Of a stretch of DNA of 64,000 bases, positions 16,077 to 24,784 are shown piece after piece. Numbering within the stretch: the stretch's first letter is position 1; every line of letters begins with the position of its first letter. Source of the stretch: Aquimarina sp. AU474 (GTDB taxonomy: Bacteria; Bacteroidota; Bacteroidia; Flavobacteriales; Flavobacteriaceae); assembly GCF_900312815.1 (NCBI RefSeq), contig NZ_OMPE01000006.1, forward strand, positions 310,001 through 374,000, written 5' to 3'. The notes under the pieces were generated by a model. That model was not told the origin of the DNA. It saw only the letters and a list, made by a program, of their open reading frames with translations, and did not search any database. The translations under genes and the position numbers were made by a program.

Positions 16077-17065
16077 AGCTTGACTTGTTCTGGGGTTTTA
16101 AAATCTACAGTCTCATGAATATTTTTTTGGTTGTGTTTTTCGACTTTTTTTTTCTCTTCCAATTCTCGTTGCATTTGCTTTACGGTCAGGGTACTCCCGT
16201 CATGACTCCATCCCGGAGGACCAAAAATATACATAAACTTATGATACCAGTTTTTTGATTTTTTAGTATCAAGCCAAATATCTCTATACTCATGAGTTAA
16301 TATAACCCAAGGATTATAAGAATCAGGTGCATGTGTAACACCGTATTGTACTTTTATATCTTCATCTAATTCTTTCCAACTTCCAAAAATCTTATCAAAA
16401 ATATTAAGAAATCCACCATGGTTTTTATCCATATATTCTATGTTTTTGGCATGGTGTACCTGGTGCATAGTATGTGTATTAAAAATCTTTTCGATAAATC
16501 CCATTTTTGGAATATACACTGAGTGTAACTGAAATTGCCAAAGAGCTTCTATACCTAGGCAAACAACTACCATTTCTGGAGGAAACCCAATTGCAGGTAA
16601 CCACATATAAAATAAAGGTTTGTATAATATGGTAAACCACCCATTGCGTACTGCAGTACCCAAATTAAAATTATCAGAAGAGTGATGTACAATATGTGCA
16701 GCCCATAGTGCTCTAACCATATGATTTTGCCTGTGAAACCAGTAGTAGGTAAAATCATCTAGTAATTGGCATATTAGCCAAATGTACCATGCATAGCCAA
16801 AGGATTTCCAACCGAGTATATTGGTGCGAATCCCATCAATTTCTGGATTAAAAACATCATAAACGTAGTTGAAAATTACAATCGCAGAAATAGTTTTGAT
16901 TAAAGGTGCTAACACGGCAGAACCTACGCCCATGAATAAACTGGCGCCAAGATCTTTCCATTCATAAAGATTTTTATGATCATGCGTTTTACTGTAGGTA
17001 AGTTCAAGCAAAATCAACCCAAGAAAGCAAGGTACTCCGTAGACTAAGGGGTTTGTGAAATCCAT
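16073..17065 (-). CDS. Sterol desaturase / fatty acid hydroxylase superfamily protein
   Basis: A 330-residue integral membrane di-iron enzyme. The three histidine clusters are HRQNH, HIVHHSSDNFN and HQVHHAKN, in the usual order between membrane helices. Family members hydroxylate or desaturate lipids, or cleave alkylglycerol ethers, using O2. The C-terminal charged tail after the last helices is cytosolic. The 4-bp overlap with the aldehyde dehydrogenase gene suggests that the product or by-product of this enzyme is a fatty aldehyde. That link, as in alkylglycerol monooxygenase followed by fatty aldehyde oxidation, is an inference. Confidence 0.9.
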   Translation of the reverse strand: MDFTNPLVYGVPCFLGLILLELTYSKTHDHKNLYEWKDLGASLFMGVGSAVLAPLIKTISAIVIFNYVYDVFNPEIDGIRTNILGWKSFGYAWYIWLICQLLDDFTYYWFHRQNHMVRALWAAHIVHHSSDNFNLGTAVRNGWFTILYKPLFYMWLPAIGFPPEMVVVCLGIEALWQFQLHSVYIPKMGFIEKIFNTHTMHQVHHAKNIEYMDKNHGGFLNIFDKIFGSWKELDEDIKVQYGVTHAPDSYNPWVILTHEYRDIWLDTKKSKNWYHKFMYIFGPPGWSHDGSTLTVKQMQRELEEKKKVEKHNQKNIHETVDFKTPEQVKL

Positions 17066-17207
17066 TCTTTTTTTGTTCTATTAGAATAAGGGCAGAATAT
17101 AATAAGATTTTTTAGTAATTCTTTAACAATCGCGATGTAATTATTAAAAAATTGATTTTTTAACGATTGTCTATCGATTAAAAGGGATTTGTAATCCAAA
17201 ACAGGTT

Positions 17208-17654
17208 TTATTTTGCAAAAAGTTGAGCCCTATCTTTAAAAGATTTAAACTCTAAAGCATTTCCACATGGATCGATAAAAAACATGGTAGCTTGTTCGCC
17301 TATTTCTCCTTTAAATCGTATGTAAGGTTCGATAATAAAATCTATGTTTTTTTCAGTAAGTGTATTAGCTAAATCATGCCATGTATCCCAATCTAATATG
17401 ATACCGAAATGAGGTACAGGGACATTTTTTCCGTCAACTGCATTACTGTGATTACCTTTAAGATTCGTATTTGGCTTGTAATGAATTACTAATTGGTGTC
17501 CGAAAAAATCAAAGTCCACCCAATGGTCACTGCTTCGACCTTCTCTTAGTTCTAGAGTGGTATTATAAAAATCTCTTGCTTTTTTTAAATCATCAACGGG
17601 TATTGCAAGATGAAATGGAGATAAAGTAGTGTTCACAATAAATTTTGAGTTCAA
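17208..17654 (-). CDS. VOC-superfamily (glyoxalase/bleomycin-resistance-like) protein
   Basis: A 148-residue protein with two beta-alpha-beta-beta-beta units. [17 protein letters not shown] marks the first unit with its metal-ligand His; [15 protein letters not shown] marks the second, followed by the C-terminal [14 protein letters not shown] with the Glu ligand. It is a cytosolic metal-dependent lyase or dioxygenase-like protein; the substrate is not predictable. Single gene with about 140-bp flanking space upstream. Confidence 0.87.
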   Translation of the reverse strand: MNSKFIVNTTLSPFHLAIPVDDLKKARDFYNTTLELREGRSSDHWVDFDFFGHQLVIHYKPNTNLKGNHSNAVDGKNVPVPHFGIILDWDTWHDLANTLTEKNIDFIIEPYIRFKGEIGEQATMFFIDPCGNALEFKSFKDRAQLFAK

Positions 17655-17704
17655 TTAGTTTAGTTTTTATTTTATTTCAAATATCAAGATGCATTTTCCT
17701 GTTA

Positions 17705-18277
17705 TTATTTCTCTTTTCTTTTAGTGCATTCTATTTTCCAGGTGGGAAAAGAAATGGACTCATTAGTATTCACCCATTCTCCTAACCATTTAAATCCATT
17801 TTCTTTAATATCATAAAAATTAATTTTATAAAACCCATCCATCCCATTTGGTGCTTTTTGTTTACGATATAGAATGATTTTGCCTTCTTTTTTATTTCCT
17901 TCCCAGGCAGATAGCACCGTAGTTGGGGCAGATGATGAATAATAGTGTACATACCATTTGCTACTGTCTGCAATGAACTGTCTTATGCTCCCCGAGTGTT
18001 TACCATCTTCTTTAAGTGTTTCATCCTGCACGGCCATACCATTCATAATATACTTAAATTTCCAACTCATTTTATTGGGTGCAGCCCAAGTTTGATCTTT
18101 ATTACGGGTAATAGATAGACAATCACAAATCCCTATAAGAGGTGCGAAATCTTGAATTTCTTTTGGTGCATTAGGATTGGGCAGTCCAAAAGGGTGTTCT
18201 TGAGAAGGTTCATATGAGTATTGCGCCACGGCTATTATTTGTGCCAAAAGGAATAAGGAAGTAACTAGCTGTTTCAT
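17705..18277 (-). CDS. Secreted lipocalin-like protein of unknown function
   Basis: A 190-residue protein with a signal peptide (residues 1-18, ending AVAQ). The mature part is a series of amphipathic strands with Trp at strand ends (KMSWKFKYIMNG, WKIEC), similar to the calycin-like DUF1579 type of proteins; this is a resemblance only. Two cysteines close together (GICDCLS) and one near the C-terminus could form a disulfide. No catalytic residues are recognised. Confidence 0.7.
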   Translation of the reverse strand: MKQLVTSLFLLAQIIAVAQYSYEPSQEHPFGLPNPNAPKEIQDFAPLIGICDCLSITRNKDQTWAAPNKMSWKFKYIMNGMAVQDETLKEDGKHSGSIRQFIADSSKWYVHYYSSSAPTTVLSAWEGNKKEGKIILYRKQKAPNGMDGFYKINFYDIKENGFKWLGEWVNTNESISFPTWKIECTKRKEK

Positions 18278-18357
18278 ATTATCAAAAAATTGTATGACTA
18301 GTAATTTACTTATTTTGAAAATGTAATAAATCTATCAGGAAGAAAATTAGTATTTAA

Positions 18358-19230
18358 TTAACGCTTACGATCTCTACGTTTTCTAACCTTTGACCTAGGT
18401 GTTTCTCTTTTTGCTTGATTGTCACGATTGTTCTTTTTGGAAGAATGATTTCCTGAAGATCTCCTTCTTTCGGGTTGAGAATCCTTAATGATTGACGCTT
18501 CTTCGGTTTTGCTTGAGTCTCCTACATCGGTATTTATTTCCTTTAGCTCTGTATCGGTTAGATAGCGCCATTGTCCAGCAGGTACATCAAGAGATACATT
18601 CATAATCCTAATTCTTTTTAGAGTAACAACTTCGTATCCTAAAACCTCGCACATTCTACGAATTTGCCTATTAAGCCCTTGAGTAAGTATAATTCTAAAA
18701 GTGAACTTACTGATTTGTTCTACTTCACATTTTCGGGTTACAGTATCAAGTATTGGGATACCATTGCCCATTCGTTTTATAAATTGTGGATTTATAAGTT
18801 TGTTTACAGTTACTACGTATTCTTTTTCGTGATTATTTCTAGCTCTTAAAATCTTATTTACAATATCACCATCACTCGTTAAGAATATCAATCCTTCACT
18901 GGGCTTATCTAATCTTCCTATAGGGAAAATACGCTTAGGGTAGTTGATATAATCAATGATGTTATCTTTTTCATTTTGTGCAGTAGTGCATACGATACCA
19001 ACAGGTTTATTAAAGGCAAGGTATACATGTTTTTCTTTAGGCTCTGTGATGAGTTCTCCATCAACACGAACCATATCATCGGTAGCTACTTTGGTTCCCA
19101 TTTCAGGAATTTCTCCATTTATAGTTACACGACCTTGATCTATTAATTTATCAGCTTCTCTGCGAGAGCAATATCCTACTTCGCTAAGGTATTTATTAAG
19201 TCTGGTGAGTTTAGAATTTTCCACATGCAA
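18358..19230 (-). CDS. rluF: 23S rRNA pseudouridine synthase RluF-like
   Basis: A 290-residue RsuA/RluF-family enzyme converting uridine to pseudouridine in 23S rRNA (position 2604 in E. coli). Residues about 7-60 form the S4 RNA-binding domain ([20 protein letters not shown]). The catalytic motif [14 protein letters not shown] carries the essential Asp, and [20 protein letters not shown] is the RluF-type C-terminal motif. A long basic tail rich in Arg, Lys and Ser after residue 235 is common in Bacteroidota homologues. RluF and its RluB/RsuA relatives are hard to separate by eye, but the tail of the catalytic domain favours RluF. Confidence 0.88.
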   Translation of the reverse strand: MHVENSKLTRLNKYLSEVGYCSRREADKLIDQGRVTINGEIPEMGTKVATDDMVRVDGELITEPKEKHVYLAFNKPVGIVCTTAQNEKDNIIDYINYPKRIFPIGRLDKPSEGLIFLTSDGDIVNKILRARNNHEKEYVVTVNKLINPQFIKRMGNGIPILDTVTRKCEVEQISKFTFRIILTQGLNRQIRRMCEVLGYEVVTLKRIRIMNVSLDVPAGQWRYLTDTELKEINTDVGDSSKTEEASIIKDSQPERRRSSGNHSSKKNNRDNQAKRETPRSKVRKRRDRKR

Positions 19231-19245
19231 AGGTGGCTATAAAAA

Positions 19246-20085
19246 TTAATCTTTCAAAAAATCAATAATCATATCATCTACTTCATCAAAAAATAATGAA
19301 TGCCCAAATTCTTCAGTAGTGTTAAATTGTACATTATTCCAGTTTTTACTAATACTTACCGCTTCAGAATATGGTGCTACTTCATCGTATTTGTCATGAA
19401 TGAGTAAACCAGGTAATGTTAAGGATTTAGAAAACTCAGCGACAGAGAATTCTTCAAAATAAAAACCGTGTTTGTTCTTAAAGTATTCGTCTAAAGCAGT
19501 CATAAATTTTTTTGATAACCGTAAAATACCTTGGTATGTTTTCATAATTCGGGCAAGTTCTGCTGGAGGCGCCAAAACAATCAATTTATCAATTTCTTGA
19601 TTTGGAAAACTATGCTGATGAAATATTAAGGTCATTCCACCAACCGAATGGCCTATTAAATGATTAGGACGATATAGCTCCACCATTTTCTGCAAACATT
19701 GTGTGTATAAAGGAACATTCAGGATTTTTCCAGAAGAATTGCCATGGGCTGGTGCATCAAACGCTACTATGTTATATCCTTGTTCTTGCAGTTTTTGAAT
19801 TAATCCTTTCCAACGATGCGCATTACTCTCCCATCCATGTATCATTAATACTGTTTCTCCTAAACTAGGCCAAAGATAGGTTTGGATATAGGTGTCATTT
19901 ACCATTACTATTTCGTCTTCGGCTTCTTCAAGAAAATACTCTTGATCTGGCTGTATTTTTCCTTTTTGAGGTGTGCAAAAAAGAATATAGGCTTTTCTTA
20001 TAGCTCTTTTGGGAGAAAAGAAAAAGAGTAGTTGGAAATATTTTCCAATTAGTACGGGTAGATATTTTTTAAATCTCTCTCTCAT
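19246..20085 (-). CDS. Alpha/beta hydrolase
   Basis: A 279-residue hydrolase. The oxyanion motif is VLMIHGWESNAHRW, the nucleophile elbow LIGHSVGGMTL (Ser in GHSVG), the acid near IHDKYDEVAPY and the catalytic His in TEEFGHSLFF. The N-terminal 35 residues contain a hydrophobic segment (YFQLLFFF) that may attach it to the inner membrane. Substrate unknown. It overlaps the cupin gene by 4 bp (20082-20085), so the two are co-translated. Confidence 0.87.
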   Translation of the reverse strand: MRERFKKYLPVLIGKYFQLLFFFSPKRAIRKAYILFCTPQKGKIQPDQEYFLEEAEDEIVMVNDTYIQTYLWPSLGETVLMIHGWESNAHRWKGLIQKLQEQGYNIVAFDAPAHGNSSGKILNVPLYTQCLQKMVELYRPNHLIGHSVGGMTLIFHQHSFPNQEIDKLIVLAPPAELARIMKTYQGILRLSKKFMTALDEYFKNKHGFYFEEFSVAEFSKSLTLPGLLIHDKYDEVAPYSEAVSISKNWNNVQFNTTEEFGHSLFFDEVDDMIIDFLKD

Positions 20086-20450
20086 TCACTTTCGCGATGT
20101 ACAGCTTCTACAGTAAATGCTGGAAGACAGATGGCTAAATACTCGCATTCTGTATCAAAAGGATTAGAGTATTGTATTCTTGTGTTTTTTTCAATTTTTA
20201 TAGATTGACCTGTTTCTAAAATAACTTTCTCTCCATCAATAATAAATTGCTTTTTACCTTTAATTATATAGGTGTATTCATCAAATTCTGGAGTTTGAAA
20301 TGGTTCACTCCAATTAGGTGGAGCAATCATATGTGCAATACTAACTGCAGAGTTCCCATCTGTTGCTTTCCCAAAATGTTCTTCAATTAATTTACCATCT
20401 GTAGTTGGAACAACAAAGGGTGTTGTTTGAATTTTATACTTCTTACTCAT
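20082..20450 (-). CDS. Small cupin protein
   Basis: A 122-residue single-domain cupin. The start at 20450 (MSKKYKIQTTPF) is preferred over an upstream in-frame ATG at 20528, because the latter would lie inside the end of the neighbouring lipoprotein gene and add a non-cupin hydrophobic stretch. The cupin 1 motif is degenerate (EFDEYTYIIKGKKQF) and cupin 2 is NPFDTECEYLAI, so metal binding is uncertain. It probably binds a small metabolite or acts with the hydrolase that it overlaps. Confidence 0.8.
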   Translation of the reverse strand: MSKKYKIQTTPFVVPTTDGKLIEEHFGKATDGNSAVSIAHMIAPPNWSEPFQTPEFDEYTYIIKGKKQFIIDGEKVILETGQSIKIEKNTRIQYSNPFDTECEYLAICLPAFTVEAVHRESE

Positions 20451-20460
20451 GATTTTAATC

Positions 20461-21027
20461 TTAATTTTCGTTCCAACTAATCCAAAAATGTTTGATTTTG
20501 GCAGAGTCAGGGATATGAGAAGCTTCAATTTTTATATCTGTAGTATATTGAAAATCTCTAGGTAATTCTTTTTTATCAATGGTAAAATATGCCTGAATAC
20601 TATCTACAAAAACAACAGCAGTACTTAATGTGTTATTAATTTTGGAAATGCTGTAAGCGTCCTTAACATCTTTAAAAATACTGTTAGAAGATAGCCCAGT
20701 AGCAGTTTTGTATCTAGGATCTAGAATTTGAATACTTCCTATTGTTGATGTGGGATCAGATTCTTTTCTGGCTTCAAGAACTAAAAGTTTCTCCCCGCCT
20801 TTTTCATAGATTTCTATTTCATTTGAAGCACTTAAAAATTGATCTCCGGAAACCCTTTTTGCAATAGAATCATTTGCGAAAATTGAATCTAATTGGTGTA
20901 CTTTAACCTCATTAGTTAAGAGACCTACTCGATTGTTAGAGATTTCAAAAGGATCTTGTTCAACTTCCTTTTGACAACTAAAAAAGAGTATCGAAATTAA
21001 AAGTATTTGAAAAAAATTATTTGTCAT
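20461..21027 (-). CDS. Lipoprotein of unknown function
   Basis: A 188-residue protein with lipobox LFFSC at Cys18 and an acidic linker after it. The remainder is beta-rich with no cysteine. The phrases GSIQILDPRYKTATGLS and SIFKDVKDAYSISKI recur in proteins of this family in flavobacteria as far as I can judge, but I cannot name it. It ends 10 bp before the cupin gene and is probably the first gene of a three-gene operon with the cupin and the hydrolase. Confidence 0.72.
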   Translation of the reverse strand: MTNNFFQILLISILFFSCQKEVEQDPFEISNNRVGLLTNEVKVHQLDSIFANDSIAKRVSGDQFLSASNEIEIYEKGGEKLLVLEARKESDPTSTIGSIQILDPRYKTATGLSSNSIFKDVKDAYSISKINNTLSTAVVFVDSIQAYFTIDKKELPRDFQYTTDIKIEASHIPDSAKIKHFWISWNEN

Positions 21028-21069
21028 GGCTAATAAATTGATAATTTGTGTCTGCTACTTAAACGTAAA

Positions 21070-22605
21070 TTATTTTAATAACTTATTAAGTACCCCCAAA
21101 GCACCTCTAATAAATGTGGCGCTTGTTAATACTTTTATAACTGCTTTTTCTGTGGTGCTCGTTCTTCTGCTTCTTGATCGCGAACTAGAAGAGCTTCTTT
21201 TTAACTTTTCTCTTTCTTTTTTTGCTATCGCTTTAGCTTCTTCAGCCTCTGCTTTTTCAATTTTCTCTGTTAAGATCTCGTAAGCACTTTCTCTATCTAT
21301 GTCCTCGTTGTATTTAGAACTTAGTTCTGACTTTTTAAGTAGTGATTTTAATTCATTAGGAGTAAGTATATCCATTCTGCTCATAGGTGCTCTTAACATC
21401 GTTGCTGCTAAAGGAGTAGGGCGACCTTTCTCGTCTAATGCAGATACTAAAGCTTCTCCAATTCCTAATGAGGTTAGCACTTCCTTGGTGTCGTAATATT
21501 CAGAAATTGGATAATTCTCGGCTGTTAATTTTATAGCTTTTCTATCTTTTGCAGTAAATGCTCGCAACGCATGCTGCACTTTTAAGCCTAATTGCCCAAG
21601 AACCCCATCTGGAACATCAGTAGGATTTTGTGTTACAAAATATAATCCAACGCCTTTAGATCGTATTAATTTTACAATACTTTCTATTTGATCCATCAAA
21701 GCATTAGAGGCCTGTTTAAAAATTAAATGAGCTTCATCTAAGAAAATAACTAGCTCGGGTCTTCCGCTATCTCCTTGTTCAGGAAAAGTTCCATAAATTT
21801 CGGCAAGAAGACTTAACATAAAGGTTGAAAACAATTTTGGACGATCTTGTACGTCTGTTAATCGTATAATATTTATTATTCCCAGTCCATTATCATCTAC
21901 TCGACATAAGTCTTGAACATCAAATGATTTTTCACCAAAAAATAAATCAGCACCTTGCTGCTCTAGTTCAACGATTTTACGTAAAATAGAACCCGTTGAT
22001 GCAGTAGAGATGCGTCCATAATCTCGTTCAAGTTCTTCTTTTCCTTCTCGAGTAGAGAACTGCAAAACTTTTTTTAAATCTTTTAGATCTAGTAGTGGTA
22101 GTTTATTATCATCACAATATTTAAATATTATAGCAATGATTCCTGCCTGTGTCTCGGTAACATCAAGAATTCTGGATAATAGAACAGGGCCAAATTCACT
22201 TACAGTAGCTTTAAGCCTAACACCATCTTGCTCTGATAAAGAAAGTAATTCTACCGGAAAATTTTTAGCTTCAAAGGGAATTCCGATTTTTTCATGACGC
22301 TCATCAATCTTGGGATGCCCAGGACTTGCAGCGGCAATACCACTTAAATCACCTTTTATGTCCATGAGTAATACAGGGATTCCTTTTTCACTTAAATTTT
22401 CGGCAAGTATTTGTAAAGTTTTAGTCTTACCTGTACCCGTGGCTCCCGCAATTAATCCATGTCGATTTAATGTTTTTAACGGTATTTTTACATGCGCATT
22501 TGTTATCGTTTCTCCATTATGCATAGCAGCTCCCATGGTTAGAAAATCTCCTTTGGTAGTATACCCTTTATTAATATGATCAAGAAATGCCTGATTATCG
22601 CTCAT
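21070..22605 (-). CDS. HerA/DUF853-type ATPase
   Basis: A 511-residue FtsK/HerA-superfamily ATPase (DUF853, YjgR-like). Walker A is GATGTGKT at residues 54-61, Walker B is LVIFLDEAHLIF, with further motifs GLYFVTQNPTDVPDGVLGQL and LGLKVQHALRAFT typical of this family. After residue 430 comes a charged helical region, then a low-complexity Ser/Arg stretch (about 475-487) and a short hydrophobic end. DNA translocation is likely by family. Cellular role in Bacteroidota is not established. Confidence 0.92.
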   Translation of the reverse strand: MSDNQAFLDHINKGYTTKGDFLTMGAAMHNGETITNAHVKIPLKTLNRHGLIAGATGTGKTKTLQILAENLSEKGIPVLLMDIKGDLSGIAAASPGHPKIDERHEKIGIPFEAKNFPVELLSLSEQDGVRLKATVSEFGPVLLSRILDVTETQAGIIAIIFKYCDDNKLPLLDLKDLKKVLQFSTREGKEELERDYGRISTASTGSILRKIVELEQQGADLFFGEKSFDVQDLCRVDDNGLGIINIIRLTDVQDRPKLFSTFMLSLLAEIYGTFPEQGDSGRPELVIFLDEAHLIFKQASNALMDQIESIVKLIRSKGVGLYFVTQNPTDVPDGVLGQLGLKVQHALRAFTAKDRKAIKLTAENYPISEYYDTKEVLTSLGIGEALVSALDEKGRPTPLAATMLRAPMSRMDILTPNELKSLLKKSELSSKYNEDIDRESAYEILTEKIEKAEAEEAKAIAKKEREKLKRSSSSSRSRSRRTSTTEKAVIKVLTSATFIRGALGVLNKLLK

Positions 22606-22714
22606 AATTGATATTATTTTTGATAAAAATATGAATCTTAACTTTTCTATTGAAATTATAAGTTACTTTTAATGTCAAGTAAATTTATCTTATTAGTTTT
22701 TATACACCATATCT

Positions 22715-23170
22715 ATGAAAAAAATAGTGTCGATTATTTGCCTTTTTACAGTTTTTTTAAGTTGCAATGCGCAATCTGAAAATGCTAAAGATAATGCTAT
22801 CTTTCATAAAACACATGAACCAAAAAAGGCTGGTGCTCCATTTTCTGATATCGTTCAAGTTGGCAATTTGTATTTTTTATCAGGCCAAGTTGGAATGGAT
22901 CATAAAACAAGGACATTAGCAAAAGGTGGTATTGAAGCTGAGACAAAACAAACTTTAGAAAATATTAAGGCCGTTTTACAACATCATAAAATGGATATGA
23001 AAGATGTGGTAAAATGTACAGTGATTTTATCTGATATAAAAGATTTTGCAGCATTTAATAAAGTGTATAAAACGTACTTCCCTCAAAAACCTGCACGTAC
23101 CACTTTTGCGGCAAAGGGTTTAGCTGTTGGAGCTAAGATAGAGATTGAATGCATAGCTGTAAAACCATAA
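22715..23170 (+). CDS. RidA-family protein with lipoprotein signal
   Basis: A 151-residue protein. Residues 1-16 are a signal peptide with lipobox VFLSC (Cys17), and the rest is a complete RidA/YjgF domain: GNLYFLSGQVGMD, the helix KAVLQHHKMDMKDVVKCTV, and PARTTFAAKGLAVGAKIEIECIA, which includes the ligand Arg. Cytosolic RidA deaminates reactive enamines and imines from amino acid metabolism; an exported version would act in the periplasm, where its substrate is unknown. It lies upstream of queE with a 120-bp gap and its own promoter is likely. Confidence 0.87.
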   Translation: MKKIVSIICLFTVFLSCNAQSENAKDNAIFHKTHEPKKAGAPFSDIVQVGNLYFLSGQVGMDHKTRTLAKGGIEAETKQTLENIKAVLQHHKMDMKDVVKCTVILSDIKDFAAFNKVYKTYFPQKPARTTFAAKGLAVGAKIEIECIAVKP

Positions 23171-23290
23171 AGGGCTAATCTTAAAGAATAATGCTAGTTA
23201 GACAAACTTGTGTTTTGCATTAGAATTGTCTTAAAAACGAGGTTTTAAATACTGAATTCATAATGTATTATTAATTACCTTTGTCGCCTT

Positions 23291-23920
23291 ATGCAAGAGA
23301 GAATTCAAGAATTAGTTAATGAGGGTAAAATGCTTCCACTAATGGAAGAGTTTTATACGATCCAAGGAGAAGGTTATTATAAAGGAACTGCCGCATATTT
23401 TGTGAGAATAGGAGGGTGCGATGTAGGATGCCACTGGTGTGATGTTAAAGAGAGTTGGAATGCAGATTTACATCCGCCAACAGATACAGATCTTATAGTA
23501 AAGAAAGCCTTACAGTATAGTAAGGTTATAGTGGTTACTGGGGGAGAGCCTTTAACTTGGGATATGTCCTATTTAACACAAGGGTTAAAAGATAGAGGAG
23601 CCAAAACGCATATAGAAACTTCTGGGGCCTACCCATTAACGGGATTATGGGATTGGGTTTGTCTTTCTCCAAAAAAAATAAAACTCCCACAAGAAGAGAT
23701 TTATGATAAGGCAGATGAGCTAAAATGTATTGTATATAATAAAAGTGATTTCGAATTTGCTGAAGAGCAGGCAGCAAAAGTCTCTGATAATTGCATTTTA
23801 TATTTACAACCCGAATGGAGTGTTCGCGAAAAGATAGTTCCTTTAATTGTAGATTATGTAATGCAAAATCCAAAATGGAAAGTTTCTTTGCAAACACATA
23901 AGTATTTGAATATCCCTTAA
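23291..23920 (+). CDS. queE: 7-carboxy-7-deazaguanine synthase
   Basis: A 209-residue radical SAM enzyme of the queuosine/preQ0 pathway that turns 6-carboxytetrahydropterin into 7-carboxy-7-deazaguanine. The [4Fe-4S] cluster ligands are Cys43, Cys47 and Cys50 in GGCDVGCHWCD, with the QueE-typical preceding FYTIQGEGYYKGTAAYFVR. VTGGEPLTW is the SAM-binding GGE motif. A TACCTTTG -7 element ends about 10 bp before the ATG, implying a very short leader. The last 14 codons were copied in the 493-bp duplication downstream. Confidence 0.93.
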   Translation: MQERIQELVNEGKMLPLMEEFYTIQGEGYYKGTAAYFVRIGGCDVGCHWCDVKESWNADLHPPTDTDLIVKKALQYSKVIVVTGGEPLTWDMSYLTQGLKDRGAKTHIETSGAYPLTGLWDWVCLSPKKIKLPQEEIYDKADELKCIVYNKSDFEFAEEQAAKVSDNCILYLQPEWSVREKIVPLIVDYVMQNPKWKVSLQTHKYLNIP

Positions 23921-24095
23921 AAAATCAATTACAATTTAACGAAATATACGGTTTGAGAGCTGGTTTAAAGATGAAATTACCATTCGTCGAAGGTAAATGG
24001 CATTTAAATCGATCCCCAGGATCAATAATCGATTTTTTAACTGGACAAGGTAGATATCCTATAAATTTGTAGATATAAATTAAAAACTAAAAGCT

Positions 24096-24194
24096 ATGAA
24101 TTCTATTACTACAATATTCGGATTAAAATTTAATGTTATTATCAGTTTTTTAAAAGATTTACCAGGAGCTTCAAGGTATGCTATGAATCACTAA
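24096..24194 (+). CDS. 32-residue peptide 1 of a new-looking family
   Basis: MNSITTIFGL ... FLKDLPGASRYAMNH, 32 codons. N-terminal two thirds hydrophobic/amphipathic, then LPGAS and a polar basic end. It aligns without gaps with six other peptides in this window, sharing F18, L22, P23, A25 and A29. The start is fixed because all seven paralogues begin at the same position. Its -7 element TAAATTTG (24062-24069) gives a leader of about 20 nt, and a 14-bp hairpin follows. It differs from peptide 2 at residues 2 and 14 only, plus two silent changes. Short proteins like this are usually missed by gene callers. Function unknown. Confidence 0.85.
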   Translation: MNSITTIFGLKFNVIISFLKDLPGASRYAMNH

Positions 24195-24252
24195 TAATAA
24201 TGCTATAAAATGAAAAGACTAAATTATAACATAATTGATGTTTTGCCCCCAG

Positions 24253-24290
24253 AATAAGAGATTGTTGAGTACGAACAATCTCTTATTTAG
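24253..24290 (+). terminator. Terminator of peptide gene 1
   Basis: AATAAGAGATTGTT (24253-24266) pairs perfectly with AACAATCTCTTATT (24274-24287) across a 7-nt loop. The T content after the stem is modest, so termination is probable rather than certain. Confidence 0.7.
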
Positions 24291-24368
24291 TTATATTGGC
24301 TTTTAGAAATTACTTTCCCAGCCCAAGAAGGGCTATTTTACCATAAAAAACTTAGATTGATTACGGTA

Positions 24369-24413
24369 TGTAAAATTTCTTTTCATACACATAAGTATTT
24401 AAAGATCTCTTAA
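24369..24413 (+). pseudogene. Duplicated remnant of the queE 3' end
   Basis: Fourteen codons read C-K-I-S-F-H-T-H-K-Y-L-K-I-S-stop in the frame that matches the queE end W-K-V-S-L-Q-T-H-K-Y-L-N-I-P-stop. Nine residues are identical, and the stop is at the same position. It is separated from any start and is not translated as a gene. It marks the duplication boundary. Confidence 0.75.
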
Positions 24414-24587
24414 ATACTATTGAGATATAAAGAAATATCTAGTTTAGATATGTAATTTAAAGATAAAGTTACCATTCATCGAAGGTAAATAGCATTTAAA
24501 TCGATCCCAGGGATCAATAATCGATTTTTTTACTAAACAAGATAGATATCCTCTAAATTTGTAGATATAAATTAAAAACTAAAAGTT

Positions 24588-24686
24588 ATGAAATCTATTA
24601 CTACAATATTCGGATTAAAATTTAATATTATTATCAGTTTTTTAAAGGATTTACCTGGAGCTTCAAGGTATGCTATGAATCACTAA
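24588..24686 (+). CDS. 32-residue peptide 2 of the family
   Basis: MKSITTIFGL ... FLKDLPGASRYAMNH, 32 codons. Compared with peptide 1 there are two amino acid changes (N2K, V14I) and two silent changes (Lys20 AAA/AAG, Pro23 CCA/CCT), while the flanks differ more. This points to selection on the peptide after duplication. Its -7 element is TAAATTTG (24554-24561), about 26 bp before the ATG. Predicted amphipathic helix with a net positive charge. Confidence 0.85.
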   Translation: MKSITTIFGLKFNIIISFLKDLPGASRYAMNH

Positions 24687-24746
24687 ATAATATGATAAAA
24701 TGAAAAGACCTAATTATTACAAAATAATTGATGTTTTGCCCCCTCG

Positions 24747-24784
24747 AATAAGAGATTGTTATACATGAACAATCTCTTATTTAG
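24747..24784 (+). terminator. Terminator of peptide gene 2
   Basis: The same 14-bp stem as after gene 1 (AATAAGAGATTGTT / AACAATCTCTTATT) with a different 7-nt loop, so the stem is conserved while the loop drifted. Confidence 0.7.

Larger units (their letters stand above)
23879..24371. repeat. 493-bp tandem duplication, unit 1
   Basis: Unit 1 runs from the last 14 codons of queE through peptide gene 1 and its hairpin to a stretch ending attacggtat. Unit 2 (24372-24863) repeats the whole order at an offset of 492-494. Shared landmarks include CATTTAAATCGATCCC, GATCAATAATCGA, TTGATGTTTTGCCCCC and GCTTTTAGAAATTACTTTCC. The spacing resembles the long direct repeats that carry small toxins in E. 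coli, but no homology is implied. Confidence 0.85.

Noticed and set aside
20451-20528. Upstream start of the cupin gene
   Set aside because: Would overlap the end of the lipoprotein gene and add a hydrophobic stretch without cupin similarity; the ATG at 20450 has the normal A/T-rich leader.
24096-24194. Classic type I toxin-antitoxin unit with antisense RNA
   Set aside because: I looked for an antisense -7 element (plus-strand CAAAnnTA) in unit 1 and found none; the leader is only about 20 nt, too short for usual antisense control. Toxicity remains possible but the classic layout is not visible.
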